Assembly (NCBI GenBank): GCA_001179505.1
Contig: CDMY01000117.1
Coordinates: 1-64,000 of the forward strand
Origin: Vitrella brassicaformis
Taxonomy: Eukaryota > Sar > Vitrellaceae
Direction of reading: 5' to 3'
DNA: 64,000 nt
Shown here: positions 1 to 11,342 of the stretch, piece after piece
Numbering within the stretch: the stretch's first letter is position 1
How the letters are laid out: each line of letters begins with the position of its first letter
Program-made: the position numbers and the translations under genes
The notes under the pieces: generated by a model
Told to the model about the DNA's origin: nothing
Seen by the model: the letters and a program-made list of their open reading frames with translations, nothing else
Database searches by the model: none

Positions 1-278
1 GGGAGAGAGTCGGGGAGAATGGTGAAGAGAGGATCTGCCGGGCGGTCAGTCCCGGATAAAGGATTAAGTCAATGCAACGTAAGGTCTGTGGATTTTGTGG
101 AGAGTCCACGTAGGACATGTAGTATGCGTCAGTCCATCCTGTCTGACGTCCTGTCCGCCATGGCCTGTCTCATGGAACGGACAAAGACTCAACAGCCGTC
201 CTGTCTCACAGATCAGTGGATCGTCGGTCTATGAACCCTAGGCCCTAAACCCTGGACCGACTTGCACTTCTGACAAGT

Positions 279-854
279 CCCATCTCCCGTGTCGACTACG
301 CCAACACGCAGCAGCTGCATCTCCACTATGACACCCAGGCGGTCGTCAGCACGTAAGCAGACGGAGAGGGGGGGCGCTTCACTGCAGATGGGCCGTGCAC
401 GGGAAGAAGTGTGTCGCGCATGGATGTGTGTGTGTGTGTGTTGTCTTGCAGGTGCGTTGACTGCCACAACCAGGACTCCTTCACACTCAAGTTCGTCGAC
501 AACAACCGCTCCATCTTCCAGGGCACGCCGACCGCCACCCCGACCGACGTGACGGTGCACTTCCGCGGCTTCAAGATAGCTACCAACGGCTACGTCGGCA
601 TCGACCTCAACAACCTCACCCTCTCTGGTGAGATGACCGGCGAGCAGACCGGCTGGACGACGCTGTACGTGCAGCTCAACGCGAGCACTGCCGCCAACGC
701 CAGCATCACCTTCGAGAGGCGCATCATCCCTGACCGTCCCTACGTGCCGCCCCCGCGCCCACTCGCCGCCGACGGGAACATCTACATCCCCATGCCGCGG
801 CCTCCCAGTGGCATGCCCGGCGACAAGGCCCCGGCCTCCTCTTTCATACCGTGA
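279..854 (+). CDS. 3' part of an unrecognised, probably extracellular protein
   Basis: Two exons are visible: one ending at 352 before GTAAG, and one from 452 (after TTGTCTTGCAG) to a TGA at 852-854. They join in phase across the codon for Thr. No in-frame ATG is seen upstream; an in-frame stop lies at 246-248, so the 5' exon probably begins at an acceptor near 277 and the true start lies outside the window. The readable protein has a Cys-x2-Cys pair just after the junction, a beta-rich stretch, and several N-glycosylation sequons (NLT, NAS twice), followed by a Pro-rich tail. This suggests a secreted or surface protein. The stop overlaps a good splice donor (GTGAGT at 852), so the gene may continue into another exon. 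I do not recognise the family. Confidence 0.4.
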
Positions 855-1358
855 GTGACTGACACCCGCAACTCGGCGACTGGTGGATGGATGGATGGAT
901 GATGGGGAGCCTGCTGTGGTTGTTGCCTGCGTGTGGATGGCGGCAAGGAGTGCGTGTTGGTGTGGTGGGTCGGGTGGTTGAGGCCCCCCTGCCGTGTTTT
1001 CCGTTTTTGCACGTGTTGCCTGGACGCCAGGCATGGCCGCATCTATATGAATTGCACGCGTGTGTATTTCTCTGTGTGTGTGTGTGTGTGTGCATACTTA
1101 CAGATGGATTGCATGAATGGCTTTGTACACTGACGTGTCGACGGATGCCTGTGTGCGCGTGCGTGTGCGTGTCGGTGACGGTGTGGTTGGGTGTGTTGTG
1201 TGGTCGGGGGATGGGTGCGCATTGTTCAAAAAACGGTTTTGCGGCCGCCACAAACGTCGTCATGTCGGCGGGTGCGTGTGTGGGGTGCTGGTGTGTTTTG
1301 TTTCCTCATACTGACGTGACACCGGGTACACCTCTAAGACGCACAGGAGGGACCCCTG

Positions 1359-1393
<35 letters not shown>

Positions 1394-2940
1394 ACATACA
1401 TAACACATGCGTGGGTGCGGTGCTGAACGGTGGTGGTGTGACGTGATGTGATCTGGTGCGTGGAGGATGGGTGCATGGGCGGGTCGGTGCGTGGGGTGGA
1501 TACCAGCCAGTCGGGCGGGGGCGAGTGGGTCAGTGAGTCAGTGCTGCTCCGATGGCCTGCCTTGTCACGGTGTGTGTATGTGTGTATGGTATGCATTGCC
1601 GTCACACACCACCCGATGAGTCTGCCTTTCACTTGTCTTTCTCTCTTCTATCTGTGTGCATGGGCATTGTTGTGTTTTGTTATCCCAATGCTGCAGTGGG
1701 GGTCTCTTCTCTACGCCTTTTTCCGCGTCATTGCGTGTATCTATATGTGTTTGTCGGCCACTCACCAGCCGTCTGCCTACCTCAGACCGAGCTGCCGCGA
1801 CATTTTGGAGCAGAGAAACAGACAGAGAGGCAGGTGTGTGTGTGTACATACATAACACAATGGGAGGGGGAGCTATCTATGCGTTAGGACAAATACATGT
1901 GATGCCTGCCTAGGTTGTCATCAAACCAGTGAGTGAATGAACGGCTTTCTGCCCTTGTAAACTGACACAGAGTGAGCGGACGGATGGAGGGGGGGATGAT
2001 GCGTGTGTGGGGGCGGAGGGCAGACGAGGGGAGGGGTTCTGCACGGCTGGTCATTCATTGGGGGGCGCTGATGTGCACATACATGAGACAGACAAGTGAT
2101 GGCGCATCGCATCAAATATCATTGATGGTGGGTGTGGTGGTGTGTTGCGTATGATGGTGGCGACAATCACTGATGCATACGTACAGACTGGTGGATCGAA
2201 TGACATGGCTGAAGGAATGGCTTCGCTCAGGGAATGTCAGTCGGTCATTCAAGCGAAAGAGAACCAGTAGCTCATGTGTGTCACTGCTCCTCGTGGCCGG
2301 GCCACCCACATTCATCGACACACGACACAACGTACCACTCTCCTGCCCTCACCAAAGTCTATGCAACAGACATGTGTGCCATCTAAGGCACACATGTCTG
2401 TTGCCGCAGGCTTTGGTCAGCATAGCAGAGGATGGCACACAAATGTCGCCCGCACACAACCACACACCCGACACACAGCGTCTCATCCATCCGTCCAGGC
2501 ATGGCACTCACACCATTCTGTTCGCCACGCCATTCCCTGTGTTGACTGCTGTGGCTGTCTCGTCACGGCTAGTCATCACCCTCGCCGCCCTGTGTCCATC
2601 ACAAGCACCGTTGAATGGACACATGACGACACCGGCGACGTCCAACCATTCCGAGACCACCACATACACATCACGCAGGGCTTGCTAAATGTCTTTCTGC
2701 CACCCCTCCTCAAGCACCCACTCATCGCGCCGACCAAACGGCACTCATCGGCAGGCACCCCTCCATTCACAAGCAGCAGCCAGAAAGTAAGTAGGCAAGT
2801 GGACTAATTACATGCGATCGATAGACGGACACGCGCTGCGCCTCGTCGTGTCGTCGCAGCGAGAAGGCACGTGGGCGGTGAGAAGAAAGAGATGGGCTTT
2901 AGAGAGAGCGACCGGCACCATTGGATCGTGTGCAGGTCTA
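855..2940. other. Non-coding stretch with simple repeats
   Basis: About 2.1 kb with no convincing exon. It holds GT/TG runs (for example 1076-1092 and 1379-1393), a TC run near 1361-1378, GGAT repeats near 887-903, and a long hairpin described separately. Open frames here are rich in Cys-Val-Cys or Thr-His strings, as expected of translated TG/CA repeats. It could be a long 3' UTR or intergenic spacer. Confidence 0.6.
2352..2416. repeat. Near-perfect inverted repeat able to fold as a hairpin
   Basis: The left arm 2352-2380 and right arm 2387-2416 are reverse complements with a 6-base loop (2381-2386, ATCTAA). The inner 18 base pairs (GCAACAGACATGTGTGCC and its complement) are perfect. A short mismatched bulge follows, then 6 more pairs (CCAAAG/CTTTGG). 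It lies outside any recognised exon. A small-RNA precursor, a 3' UTR structure or a foldback element are all possible. Confidence 0.75.
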
Positions 2941-3388
2941 TCATCCGAGGAAGTTGATGACGGTGAGGAAGAGCACCAGGTTGCACACGAGGTAGTCGGC
3001 GAACGCCCTCTCGGCCGTGATCTTGAACTCCTCAGGATCCATCAGCTGCACTCGCAAACCAACTGACACACACACAACAAACAAAACACACGTGTGCCTT
3101 CCGTCTGTCGTCTTGTCTTTCTTGTGTGCAGCCAACATCCCCCTGGCTGGCTGACTGACTTGTGAGCGTCATGGAGCCGACGCAGCAGATGAAGCCCGAG
3201 AGGAATGAGTTGAAGGGGAAGCTGCCGACGATGAAGCAGTACAGCAGCTGCACCACCGCCGTGTAGCCCAGGAAGATCACCAGCAGGTCCAGCAGCTTCA
3301 CACGGTCCGGCGTCACCTTCTTGTACTGCTGAAACCCGCTCTTCGCTATGTCTGTCAAAGTGCTTACGAACCCACTCAGCGCCTTCAT
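2941..3388 (-). CDS. DAD1: DAD1/OST2, subunit of oligosaccharyltransferase
   Basis: Two exons, 3388-3160 and 3062-2941, joined in phase; 116 residues, close to the 113 of the human protein. The intron ends in TGTGTGTCAG. DAD1 is a small ER membrane subunit of the oligosaccharyltransferase complex that N-glycosylates nascent proteins. Family signatures are clear: VKLLDLL near residue 30, GSFPFNSFLSGFICCVGS near 55-72, and ERAFADYLVCNLVL with the C-terminal VINFLG. Three hydrophobic segments match the known topology. The start is the ATG at 3388, which begins the conserved N-terminal region. It is head-to-head with the AP2 gene, whose first ATG lies 288 bases away, so the two probably share an upstream region. 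Confidence 0.95.
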
Positions 3389-3675
3389 GATGGGAAGAGA
3401 TCCGCTCTCCCGGCCGCTCTCGTCGCTCGAAAAAGTGCGAGCTTTTCAACGGTCCGTACACGGTGTACAGAAGCAGCGCTTTCTTTTCTGATGATTTCAA
3501 GACCACACGGCCTGCGTGCAGCACCCTACTGAATGAACGACACCATCCGGCGGCCTCTGCGCTCCTGAAAGCGGGGCTGCTCACCTCACAGAATACTGAC
3601 TGACCTGGGCTATGCACCCGCTGCAATGAAGATGTCCCCACAAGGCTGGTAGTGCGGTCTCTGCCCCTGCCGTCC

Positions 3676-6129
3676 ATGCCGCGAGAAGCGTCGGCGTCGC
3701 CCTCCCGCCCTCCGGCCGTCACTCCCTCCTGCTCAGGCCACCTTTCGTCCGGCGACATTCAGCTGGAGATCAAGACAGAAGCCGGCCAGCCGTCACCACC
3801 CGCCATGCAGGTGGGCGCTGGCTCTCCCCTTTCTACTGATGATGCCCAAAGCGGCAGCGTTACGAGAGAGGAGGTGGACCGAATGATCGGCAGGAGGCGG
3901 CCGCGGGAGGAAGAGCTCGACGCCCACTCCACACCGACAAACAGGGCCAAGAAGGCGCGGCTCGTGGCCGTCAAGCAGGAGCCGGGGGTAGGGGGGGATG
4001 GTGGGAAGGAGTATGAGCCCTATGAGGCTCCCCCCGCCCTCGCCGTGACCCCCATGGCCAAGCCCCATGACGGCGGCTCGCCCCACCACACATACCCCCT
4101 GTCAAACCAGCTGAGCTTCCCCCTGGACGAGAGGCAAGGAGGTGGGTCGGAGGGGAGCCTGACGAGCCGTGTTGATGTGGATGCTGAGGGCGACAAGGAG
4201 GTGGCGATGGGTCTTGAGGGTCAGGGAGAGGAGGAGGTGTTCGGGAAGGAGCTGGGAGAGAACGTCAACCAGACGACGTTCGGCCGCGTGCAGAGGAAGA
4301 GCCTCGAGGGGGAGCCCTTCAAGAGCGGCTTCAAAGGCGTCAGCTGGAACAGGCGCATGAACGTGAGAAACACTCATTGAGATGAGGCCACACACACGTA
4401 GTGTCTTTTGTTCCTGTGTGGGTATGTCTGATTGATCAGGCTTGGTTGGCATTCTGGAATGAGGACAAAGCTCGGCGATCCAAGTCCTTCCCAACCAAGA
4501 ACCTCGGCATCGAGGTGAGATAGGGAGGAACGGAGGGACGGAGGGACCAACACACAGAAAAGGCCTTCCTCAACACACACACACACATATTTGTGTTTGC
4601 TGTTGCTCACTCAGGGTGCGAGGCAGGCGGCCATCTCGTTCCTGACCCTCAAGCGTCACGAGGAGGACATCCGCCAGGCCACCAAGGCGTGTCTCATCAG
4701 CAGCAGCAGCAGCCACCCCCCACCCCCTCACGAGCCACACCAGGCGCCCGAGAATCTGCTGCAGCTGGCGTCCTCCATCTGGAGCATGCCCACCAGCCCC
4801 TCCATCGTCCCACCCACACCACTCGCCGTCAAGGTCAAGGAGGAGCCTGTCGAGAGAGACGAGGTGCCCGTGACCGTCAAGACAGAGAAGGGCGCCGATG
4901 TGGTCATCAAGCGGGAGGAGAAGGAGGAGGAGGAGGAGGAGGGCAGCGCAGAGGGCAGCGCAGAGGGCAGCGCGAGGCAGCCGGCTGTCATCCAGCCGTC
5001 TTTGACGATCAACGATGACGCGCTCATGGCCCCTGCTGCCGAGTCGGCCATCTGTGCAGCCGCCAGTGATGCAGCAGCCCCACCACCATCACCACCACCT
5101 CCCCCACCATTGGCAGCGGAGAAGGCCAGCGGCGGCACAATGCCGCCGCCTATTCTGTCGATCAGCGGATCTCCCGTGTCGCCCTTCACCCACCCCTCGC
5201 CCCTGCAGCCCTCCCCTGCCCCATCGTTCACGCCCACCGCCAGCATCTACCATCCCGGTACCGTCATTCTGCCTCACAGGCTGACGCTGCCGTCCTTGGC
5301 CTCGCCTGAGGTCAAGCAGGAGGACATCAGGGCTGCCGTTGACCACCATCCGCCATTGCGTCAGCTGCCGGTGCCGGGCGCCCATGCGGGTGGTCTCCTG
5401 CGCTTCCTGACGCAGCACCAACCGATCTCCAGAAGGCATGACGTGGTCCTGTCGACGCCTGCACCGCCCGTGTGCGTGTCCGTCCCCCCGCCCCCCACAC
5501 CCGTCACGACCACCAGCACCAGTCGGCTTCTCTCACAGGTGGTGCAGCAGCACATCCATCTGCAGAGGATGCAGCAGCAGCAGCAGCAGCCGAGGACGCC
5601 TTCCCCCATGCCCCCCCTCTCGTCGGCTGCATCGTCCGGCCGATCGTCAGGCCGCCCTTCGCTTCTGGGATCGCTGGGCCAGCTGCTGCGGCTGGCGAAT
5701 CAGCATAAGGACGAGGGAGGGCCGGGTGGCGGGACGCACCACCACAATGACGGAGACACGACGACCGGTGGCACCCCCGGCAATCAGTCGACGGACAACG
5801 ACGATGCCGAAGAGTTCGACCCCGACACCCTCTTCAAGGACCCCTCCCCTGCACCCGCTGCATCTGCCTCCCCTGGCCGTGACTCTATGGCCTCACTCTC
5901 GCGGCCGCTGGACGCCCTGACGCTCGATGCCACTAGGAGGAACGATCATCAGGCCGGTGGTCACAGCAGCATGTGGAGCGAGGGAGTTGGCGGTCTGCTG
6001 GGCGGTGCCGACATGCATGATGCACCCATGGATTTGGCCGATGGGAGGAGTGGCGAAGGTGCGATGGGGGCGGCGGGCGGTGGCGGTGGGGGGAGTGGGA
6101 GCGGCTGGTGCGACTCGTGGATATATTGA
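3676..6129 (+). CDS. AP2-domain transcription factor
   Basis: Three exons: 3676-4362, 4440-4514 and 4615-6129, all phase 0; about 758 residues. The AP2 domain (about residues 218-275) is split by both introns. It begins GFKGVSWNRRMN, continues AWLAFWNEDKARRSKSFPTK, and ends with the helix ARQAAISFLTLKRHEEDI, giving the three-strand plus helix pattern of AP2/ERF DNA-binding domains. The rest is low-complexity Pro/Ser/Gln sequence, typical of large ApiAP2 regulators. Six psi-K-x-E SUMO consensus sites are present (IKTE, VKQE twice, VKEE, VKTE, IKRE), flanking the AP2 domain. The start is the first ATG after an in-frame stop at 3601-3603. It is presumed nuclear; target genes are unknown. Confidence 0.85.
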
Positions 6130-6790
6130 TGGGCTGTGATTTGACGGTTCGAGAGATCGATGACCGCCTGCCTGCCTGCCGATTTGAGTCATTGTCACCC
6201 ACAGCTTGTGAGTGAGTGAGTGTCATCTATGCTATGCTTGATGCTTCCTACGTTCATACAATACACACGAATGGCTGAGTAAATCGATGCGTGTGCGCGT
6301 GGTGCGTGGTGGGTGGCTGGTGGAAGTGCGCATCAATGAGTGTCGCCCCGCCTCAGAATTGAATGGGTTCAACTAGACAAAGAGAGAGAGGCGGCTGTTT
6401 CGACGCGAAAGTTTGCTGCACGGCCACTGAGTGGAGTGGATTTGTGCTGGTTCGTTGGTTGGTGTGCGTGTTGTGTTGCCTTGCCTTCATGTCGTGTCCG
6501 TCTGTCTGTCTGTCTGTCTGTGGCTGCATTGCATACACTGTTTTTTCCCCATCCCATCAATGCAATGCATTCATTGCCCGTGTACATGGCATGTGTCATG
6601 TATGTGCATGTGTGCGCGGTGCTGTTTTTGATTGATACGATTTTTCCCATTTTCAGTTCAAATCATGTTGGTTGCGTATTCTTTTTCCCCTGTCTTGTCT
6701 GTCTGGGCGATTGATTGGTTTGGGTGGTTGATTGATTGATACGGCGCGGCCTGGCGCGTGGTGTCGGCGGTGGGATGAATGCAGTCAGTG

Positions 6791-6817
6791 CGATGCGATG
6801 CGATGCGATGCGATGCG
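6791..6817. repeat. (CGATG)n pentanucleotide repeat
   Basis: About five tandem copies of CGATG in the spacer after the AP2 gene; not coding. Confidence 0.9.
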
Positions 6818-8262
6818 TGGGTTGTGGAAGGGAGTGGGTGGTGTGATGCTTTGCTTCCGGTGCAGCTAAGGACTGCTGCCGGTGTGCATGCAAACAAACG
6901 GTGCGTATAGATATTATACATGCCTGTGCAGTGCATACCATACGTCGGTCATAGGAGAGCAGATTGATTGAACCACCTGGATCGGATTGGATAACCAAAA
7001 GCTTTGATGGATGGGATGTAGGTAGGGTTTCTGGCTTGCTTTGGCGCTGGCTGGGCTGCGGGGCTCGAGGAGGCCGGGGAGGGGGGAGGTTGATGGATGG
7101 GTGGGATGATGATGATATATGCGGCGGCCGTGTGCATGGTGTATGGTATGGTGTGTGTGTGTATGGATGGCTCATCTCACCTGTGTCTCACCTACCTCTG
7201 TCTGTCTCTCTAATCTGGTCTGGCTGGCAATTTTCCTGTCCTTTGCTTGCTTGCTGCTGCCCCTCTGCCTGCCTGGTCTGCCTGGTCTGCCTGTCTGTCT
7301 GCTCTCTGTACAGCTGCGTGCCATATTTTCACACAGAACCCCACTGCCTACCTCTTACTCGTCCCCTTCTCTCTCTCTGCGATGCGTGTCTTACCTGCCT
7401 GTCGGTCTGTCTGTCTGTCGACGCGTCGTCAATGCAATGCTTCGCCTTTTGGTATACCTGTCTGTCTAAGATTCGTACACGTCCACCATGCATCACTCGT
7501 CATCGACTCTCCCACCGTCCCGTCAGTATGTGCGCGCGGGCGCGGCGCGGTGGCTGGCTGAGACACATGGAATGTACACTCACACACACACACACATCGA
7601 TATCCATCCATCGCAGGTAGCTAGGTACAGTCAGTACACCCACACCACCATGTGCTTAATTGCTGGAAGTTTGAAATGTATGGATGGCCCCCACAGTTGT
7701 TATGAATGAATGGACACATCACGATGTGCATTGCATTGACACTCGCTGTACAGTCGATCGACACACGCTGGGTAAGGTAACTCTGTGTAGGTGATGTTGG
7801 TTGTATGTGTGCAGTTTGTGTGTGCTGCATGCCAGTGCATGGCTGCCCTTGAGCTAAGCTTGTGTGTGTGTGATTTGATGAAACATGTGTAATAGCTACG
7901 TGCGTGCCCTGTTGATAGCGGTGGGCAAACATAACATGTACAGACTGCCTCGTCTCGCGTGTTAGTTATGTGATGGATTGTCAAGTCAGTCAAGGCGGGA
8001 TGGCGTTTGAAGGATCGAGGCAACGAACACGGAAATGTGTCAGTCAGATGAACATACACACACACATAAAATGCAGGCAGCAGCCACGTGCCCCTCACCC
8101 AGTCAGTCCGCCCCCATCGACAGCATGGCCTGCCTCAAGTTTCTCTTCGTCGGTCTGACGACACACAAAGAGACAGACTGCCTCGCGTGCTATGTGATCG
8201 ATTGTGAGGTCCTTTAAGAGAGAAAGAGCATTCACGCACAAAGATCCACAAACATCTCTCCG

Positions 8263-8285
8263 GATATAAAATGTAGGCAACGATG
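8263..8285 (-). repeat. Dispersed 3'-side element, copy 1
   Basis: Carries GATATAAAATGTAGGCAA then CGATG. Closely related copies are at 9854-9876, 11371-11393 and, inverted, at 28391-28413. Each lies on the 3' side of a member of the duplicated minus-strand family, or of its inverted copy. Read in the sense of those genes it is CATYG-TTGCCTACATTTTATATC. It may be a remnant of the duplicated unit or a shared 3' UTR motif. Confidence 0.6.
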
Positions 8286-8504
8286 TGGCGTCTCCCGCCA
8301 CAGCCACCCATCCACCATCATGAAGCCCCACCTCCAGCACCAACAATGCCCGGGCTGGTTTTGGATGTCAGGACAAGAACACGTCTGCAACTCGAGAATG
8401 GAAGCTACAGTGCTCTCCCTCAATCAATGGCACCGAAGCGCCCGACAACTTATGCTCCCCTCAGACACGCACATACACTAGGTCCGCCTCTATCTCACCC
8501 ACCC

Positions 8505-9669
8505 TCAACCAAACAAACAACACCCCCCTCTCGTCTCCCCCAACCACAGCCACCCTTGCACCGTCATGAAGCCATGCAGCCTTGCAAGCCCCTCCGGCAC
8601 ATACAACCATTTGCCCCGCACCCATTCCCCTCCCGGCTGGAACTGCGTCTCACACTCCTGCAGCAGTCCGCCCCGCAACTCGATGATGAATGTCGCATCG
8701 GTCCACTCGACCTTGCCGACACACTGGGGCGGTAGTGTGACGCATGGTGAAGTGCGCAGAGTGTGGAGTGTGTGGGGCAGCGATGGGAGGGGGAGGGACG
8801 TCGTCGGTGTCTCTTCGGAACAGCTGCTGGGTCCCTTGTCCTCTCGCGACGCCTTGGCCTTCCTGCTGGTCGCCGTGGCGACCGACTGCTGACACCGGCA
8901 GGTTGCGTCATCGGGTACACAGACTGGTTCTTCATCCGGTGATCAACAAGCCTCTTCGCGTCCTGCACGTTACGCCACGTCACGGCTGGGGTGCGTGATG
9001 GGGTACGATGTGATGCATGTGCTCTTGTCGAAGGATAATGGCAGCTCCTGTGGAGACAAAGAGACGACACCAGTCAATGAGATGCGGTGCTATTGACCCC
9101 GATGGAGGGCTCACCTGGAGTCGCTGCTGGAGTGGGCCGATGATGTCTTCGGTTTTCTTGATGTACTTGAGAGTCTCCTGTTTTCTCGTGGGAATGATTT
9201 CCCATCCGTCGTTTGATATTGTGTGCTGAGGGATAGAGGGAGACACGAGCGGCTGCAACAAAGTGAATGAGAAGAGAATGGTATCGACATACCTGGCCGA
9301 CCCACCCATCCGCCCGTGATTGACGTGGCGCACTGAGGGGTGCCAACACGACAAATACAGCTGAAAAGGAGCCAACACACCGCACAACAAACACAATGTC
9401 AGACGTCTCAGTGCCTGCCTGTGAAGCTGTCTTCCCATGCCTGCCCGTGAGCGTTACGGGTCGCCATTTCCTCACATTCCCATGGTGAGCTCCTCGCGTG
9501 TCATGTCGGGGGCGGGGAGCGGGGTGGGCCATGCTGTCGCATCCTGCCACATACGCACAGAAATACACATAGCGATGCAATCAGCATACCACTCGACATC
9601 AACCTTCCACCGTACGTGTCGGTCGGTCCCCGTATTCTTATCTTGCGCGGCTGAGTGTTCAAAAAGCAT
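8505..9669 (-). CDS. Unrecognised protein of about 301 residues
   Basis: A five-exon model closes in phase: 9669-9476, 9440-9293, 9225-9115, 9047-8979 and 8888-8505, with ATG at 9669 and TGA at 8507-8505. The strongest exons are 9225-9115 (begins HTISNDGWEIIP, ends GPLQQRLQ, a charged helical segment) and 8888-8505, which ends with a beta-rich module containing KVEWTDATFIIELRGG and VRGKWLYVPEGLARL. The first intron would be only 35 bases, so the 5' end is the least certain part. No family is recognised. The gene follows the kinase-like gene on the same strand and belongs to the duplicated 8-15 kb cluster. Confidence 0.4.
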
Positions 9670-9853
9670 AGTGATGCTTATCTCATGTTTGTTTAGTCAA
9701 ACTTGCTCACCGTGGCTCTTGGTTTGCGGCTGTTTTGGCTTCATTTGTGCGTTTCCCCTCGCACCTTAGCTGCATCCCTATGTGTCGCCGAGTCCACACA
9801 TTCTCCACACAGGCAGAGGTGTGCGGGAGAAGGAGGAAGCCAAGATACGGACA

Positions 9854-9876
9854 GATATAAAATGTAGGCAACAATG
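9854..9876 (-). repeat. Dispersed 3'-side element, copy 2
   Basis: GATATAAAATGTAGGCAACA followed by ATG, starting 10 bases beyond the stop codon (9888-9886 on the minus strand) once flanking bases are included; almost identical to the copy at 8263-8285. It lies in the presumed 3' end of the kinase-like gene. Confidence 0.6.
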
Positions 9877-9885
9877 CCGCGTCTC

Positions 9886-11342
9886 TCACCGCCTCCCTCC
9901 CTTTCTTGTCAGGGCGTCGAAGAGCTGGCCCTCGAATGTGCAGATTGCGTCCATGATGCCGGCAAGGGGCGGGCGATCACAGGGGAGGGAAGAGAGGCAC
10001 TCGACGGCCAGCTCCTCGATGTCCTTGAAGATGGGGCGGAAGCAGGCCAGCTCGGGGTCGTCTCTCTTGTGCAGGGGCGTGTGGCCTCCCGGCAGGCTGA
10101 TGAAGGAGCCGTCCTCCGCCCTCATCGCCGCCAGCCGCTCAGCCCATCTCAGCGCCCATTTGATGTCTCGCCGGAAGGCGCTCTTCGAAAGGCGCGCCGC
10201 TGAAAGGCTGCTGGCCGCTGGGTCCTCTTGCTCGTCAGCGGCTGCCTCCTGCTGGTCGATGTGTTTGGACAGCTCCTCGTAGCTGTTCCCCGCCACAATG
10301 TTGAGCAGCACGAGCCCCACACCAAACGCAGCCGCCCCCTCGCCCACACGCAGGTACTCCCTGCCGTCGCCGCCGACGTACACGAGCCCCTTCTGCTCCA
10401 GCTGCTGCTTGTAGGCCTCGTAAGCCTGGCGGATCTCGGCAGCCTTGGGGTCGGTGGAGGGGATGCCGAAGCTTTTGTCCCACTTGGCCGACCCTCCTCG
10501 AGACAGGAGCCGAGAAAGAAGGCCAGCTCCGGCGGGGTGGCGAAAGGGGTGTGCTGCGGCTCTTGGCCCCGGGCCTCCCTCTCCTTCTCGTTGAGCACCA
10601 CATGTGCGTCATGGCCATGTTGCCGGCGCTCCTCGTCGCTCTCGGGGCCGCCCTGGGTGTTAGCGATGTCGATGGTGATGACGCATTCATCGAGCGATGG
10701 TTACGTGTATACCCACCTGCGAAGCTCACATCGATCTTGTTGTCATAGCTGCCGCGCTGTTGGCAGTCCTCCCACCTCACTCGATAATCGTCGGCCATCT
10801 TGCCAATCAGGTTAGTAAAGGAGTGGCTCCAACTGTCTTCCACATGCGCCGCAATTGGGGTGAGGGAGGAGCGGCAGGTGGTGCTGGTGCTGCTGTGCGA
10901 CGGACGAGGAGGGGGGAACACCAAGCTGAATGTGGCCGCCTCAGGGCTTCCCAGTTGAGCAACACGTCCTTATTGAGGTTGTCGATGGCGTAGGTGTGGG
11001 CCGACGCGCAGGACATGTGTCCGAGCGTGAAGAGCCCTGCGCTGCGGACGGCCATCGACACCTCGTAGATGGCGTCGGCGGCCTGTTGTCAGGGAAGTTG
11101 TACACGTCGCAATGCGTGCCGCCCTCCCGCGGCACACCAACTGTGGACAAAACACACAGAGAGGACAAATTCCACCACGAATAGGGCCTTCTTCTTATGA
11201 TTCTTTCTGCACACTTACTCTTCAGCCACGGCATGGCAATGAAGGTACACTGCTTTTCAAACTGCACCTCCTCGCCCCTCATCTTCCTGAAGACGGCCGG
11301 CGCTCCGAGGCCCATGACGGTGGCGCAGCAGGTCCATTGCAT
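9886..11342 (-). CDS. Divergent protein-kinase-like protein, probable pseudokinase, with one frameshift
   Basis: Proposed exons: 11342-11219, 11140-11106, 11082-10922, 10832-10730 and 10652-9886. Phases close until about 10495, where a short G run appears one base short and the frame changes. Features follow kinase order. A glycine-rich start (GLGAPAVFRK) is followed by FIAMPWLK at the VAIK position (Lys replaced). Next is AIDNLNKDVLLN at the HRD-to-N loop (Asp kept, His-Arg and Asn lost), then GKMADDY at the DFG position, and TPPELA like the APE motif. A hydrophobic helix AAFGVGLVLLNIVAG resembles alpha-F, and IEELAVECLSS with CDRPPL resembles the C-lobe end with its conserved Arg. Two of the introns are very short (23 bases at 11105-11083). 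Alternatively this is a decaying gene. The 5' end may extend upstream of 11342. Confidence 0.4.
10925..11330 (-). repeat. Inverted duplicate of 27249-27655
   Basis: The first exons of the kinase-like gene, with their introns, reappear in inverse orientation at 27249-27655. This covers the glycine-rich start, the exon containing VPREGGTH and the exon with MSCASAHTYAIDNLNKD. Intron sequence is conserved as well as exon sequence, so the duplication is recent. A CAAG tetranucleotide present in the 27.6 kb copy is missing near 10945. Confidence 0.8.

Larger units (their letters stand above)
6130..8504. other. Non-coding spacer with simple repeats and a partial duplication
   Basis: No supportable gene in about 2.4 kb. 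It contains TCTG/TGTC runs (6500-6525, 7280-7300, 7405-7420), a (CGATG)n block, a CA run near 7580 and GATG repeats. At 7946-8090 and 8177-8290 two related segments occur: each starts with a CAGACTGCCTCG-like sequence followed by a TATGTGAT-GATTGT motif, and each ends in a TAAAATG-AGGCA motif. A segment at 8283-8335 resembles the 3' part of the adjacent minus-strand gene near 8537-8580. This points to local duplication and decay. Confidence 0.5.

Noticed and set aside
225-256. Telomere-like CCCTAA/CCCTAAA units
   Set aside because: Only two imperfect units; no tandem array, and coding sequence follows.
4728-5439. Long open frames antisense to the third AP2-gene exon
   Set aside because: They mirror the GC-rich, Pro/Ser-rich coding strand and show no domain; the sense frame has the AP2 domain and closed splicing.
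8564-9070. A minus-strand Arg-rich frame of 168 codons
   Set aside because: It is out of frame with the beta-rich exon 8888-8505, and it reads through a splice acceptor.
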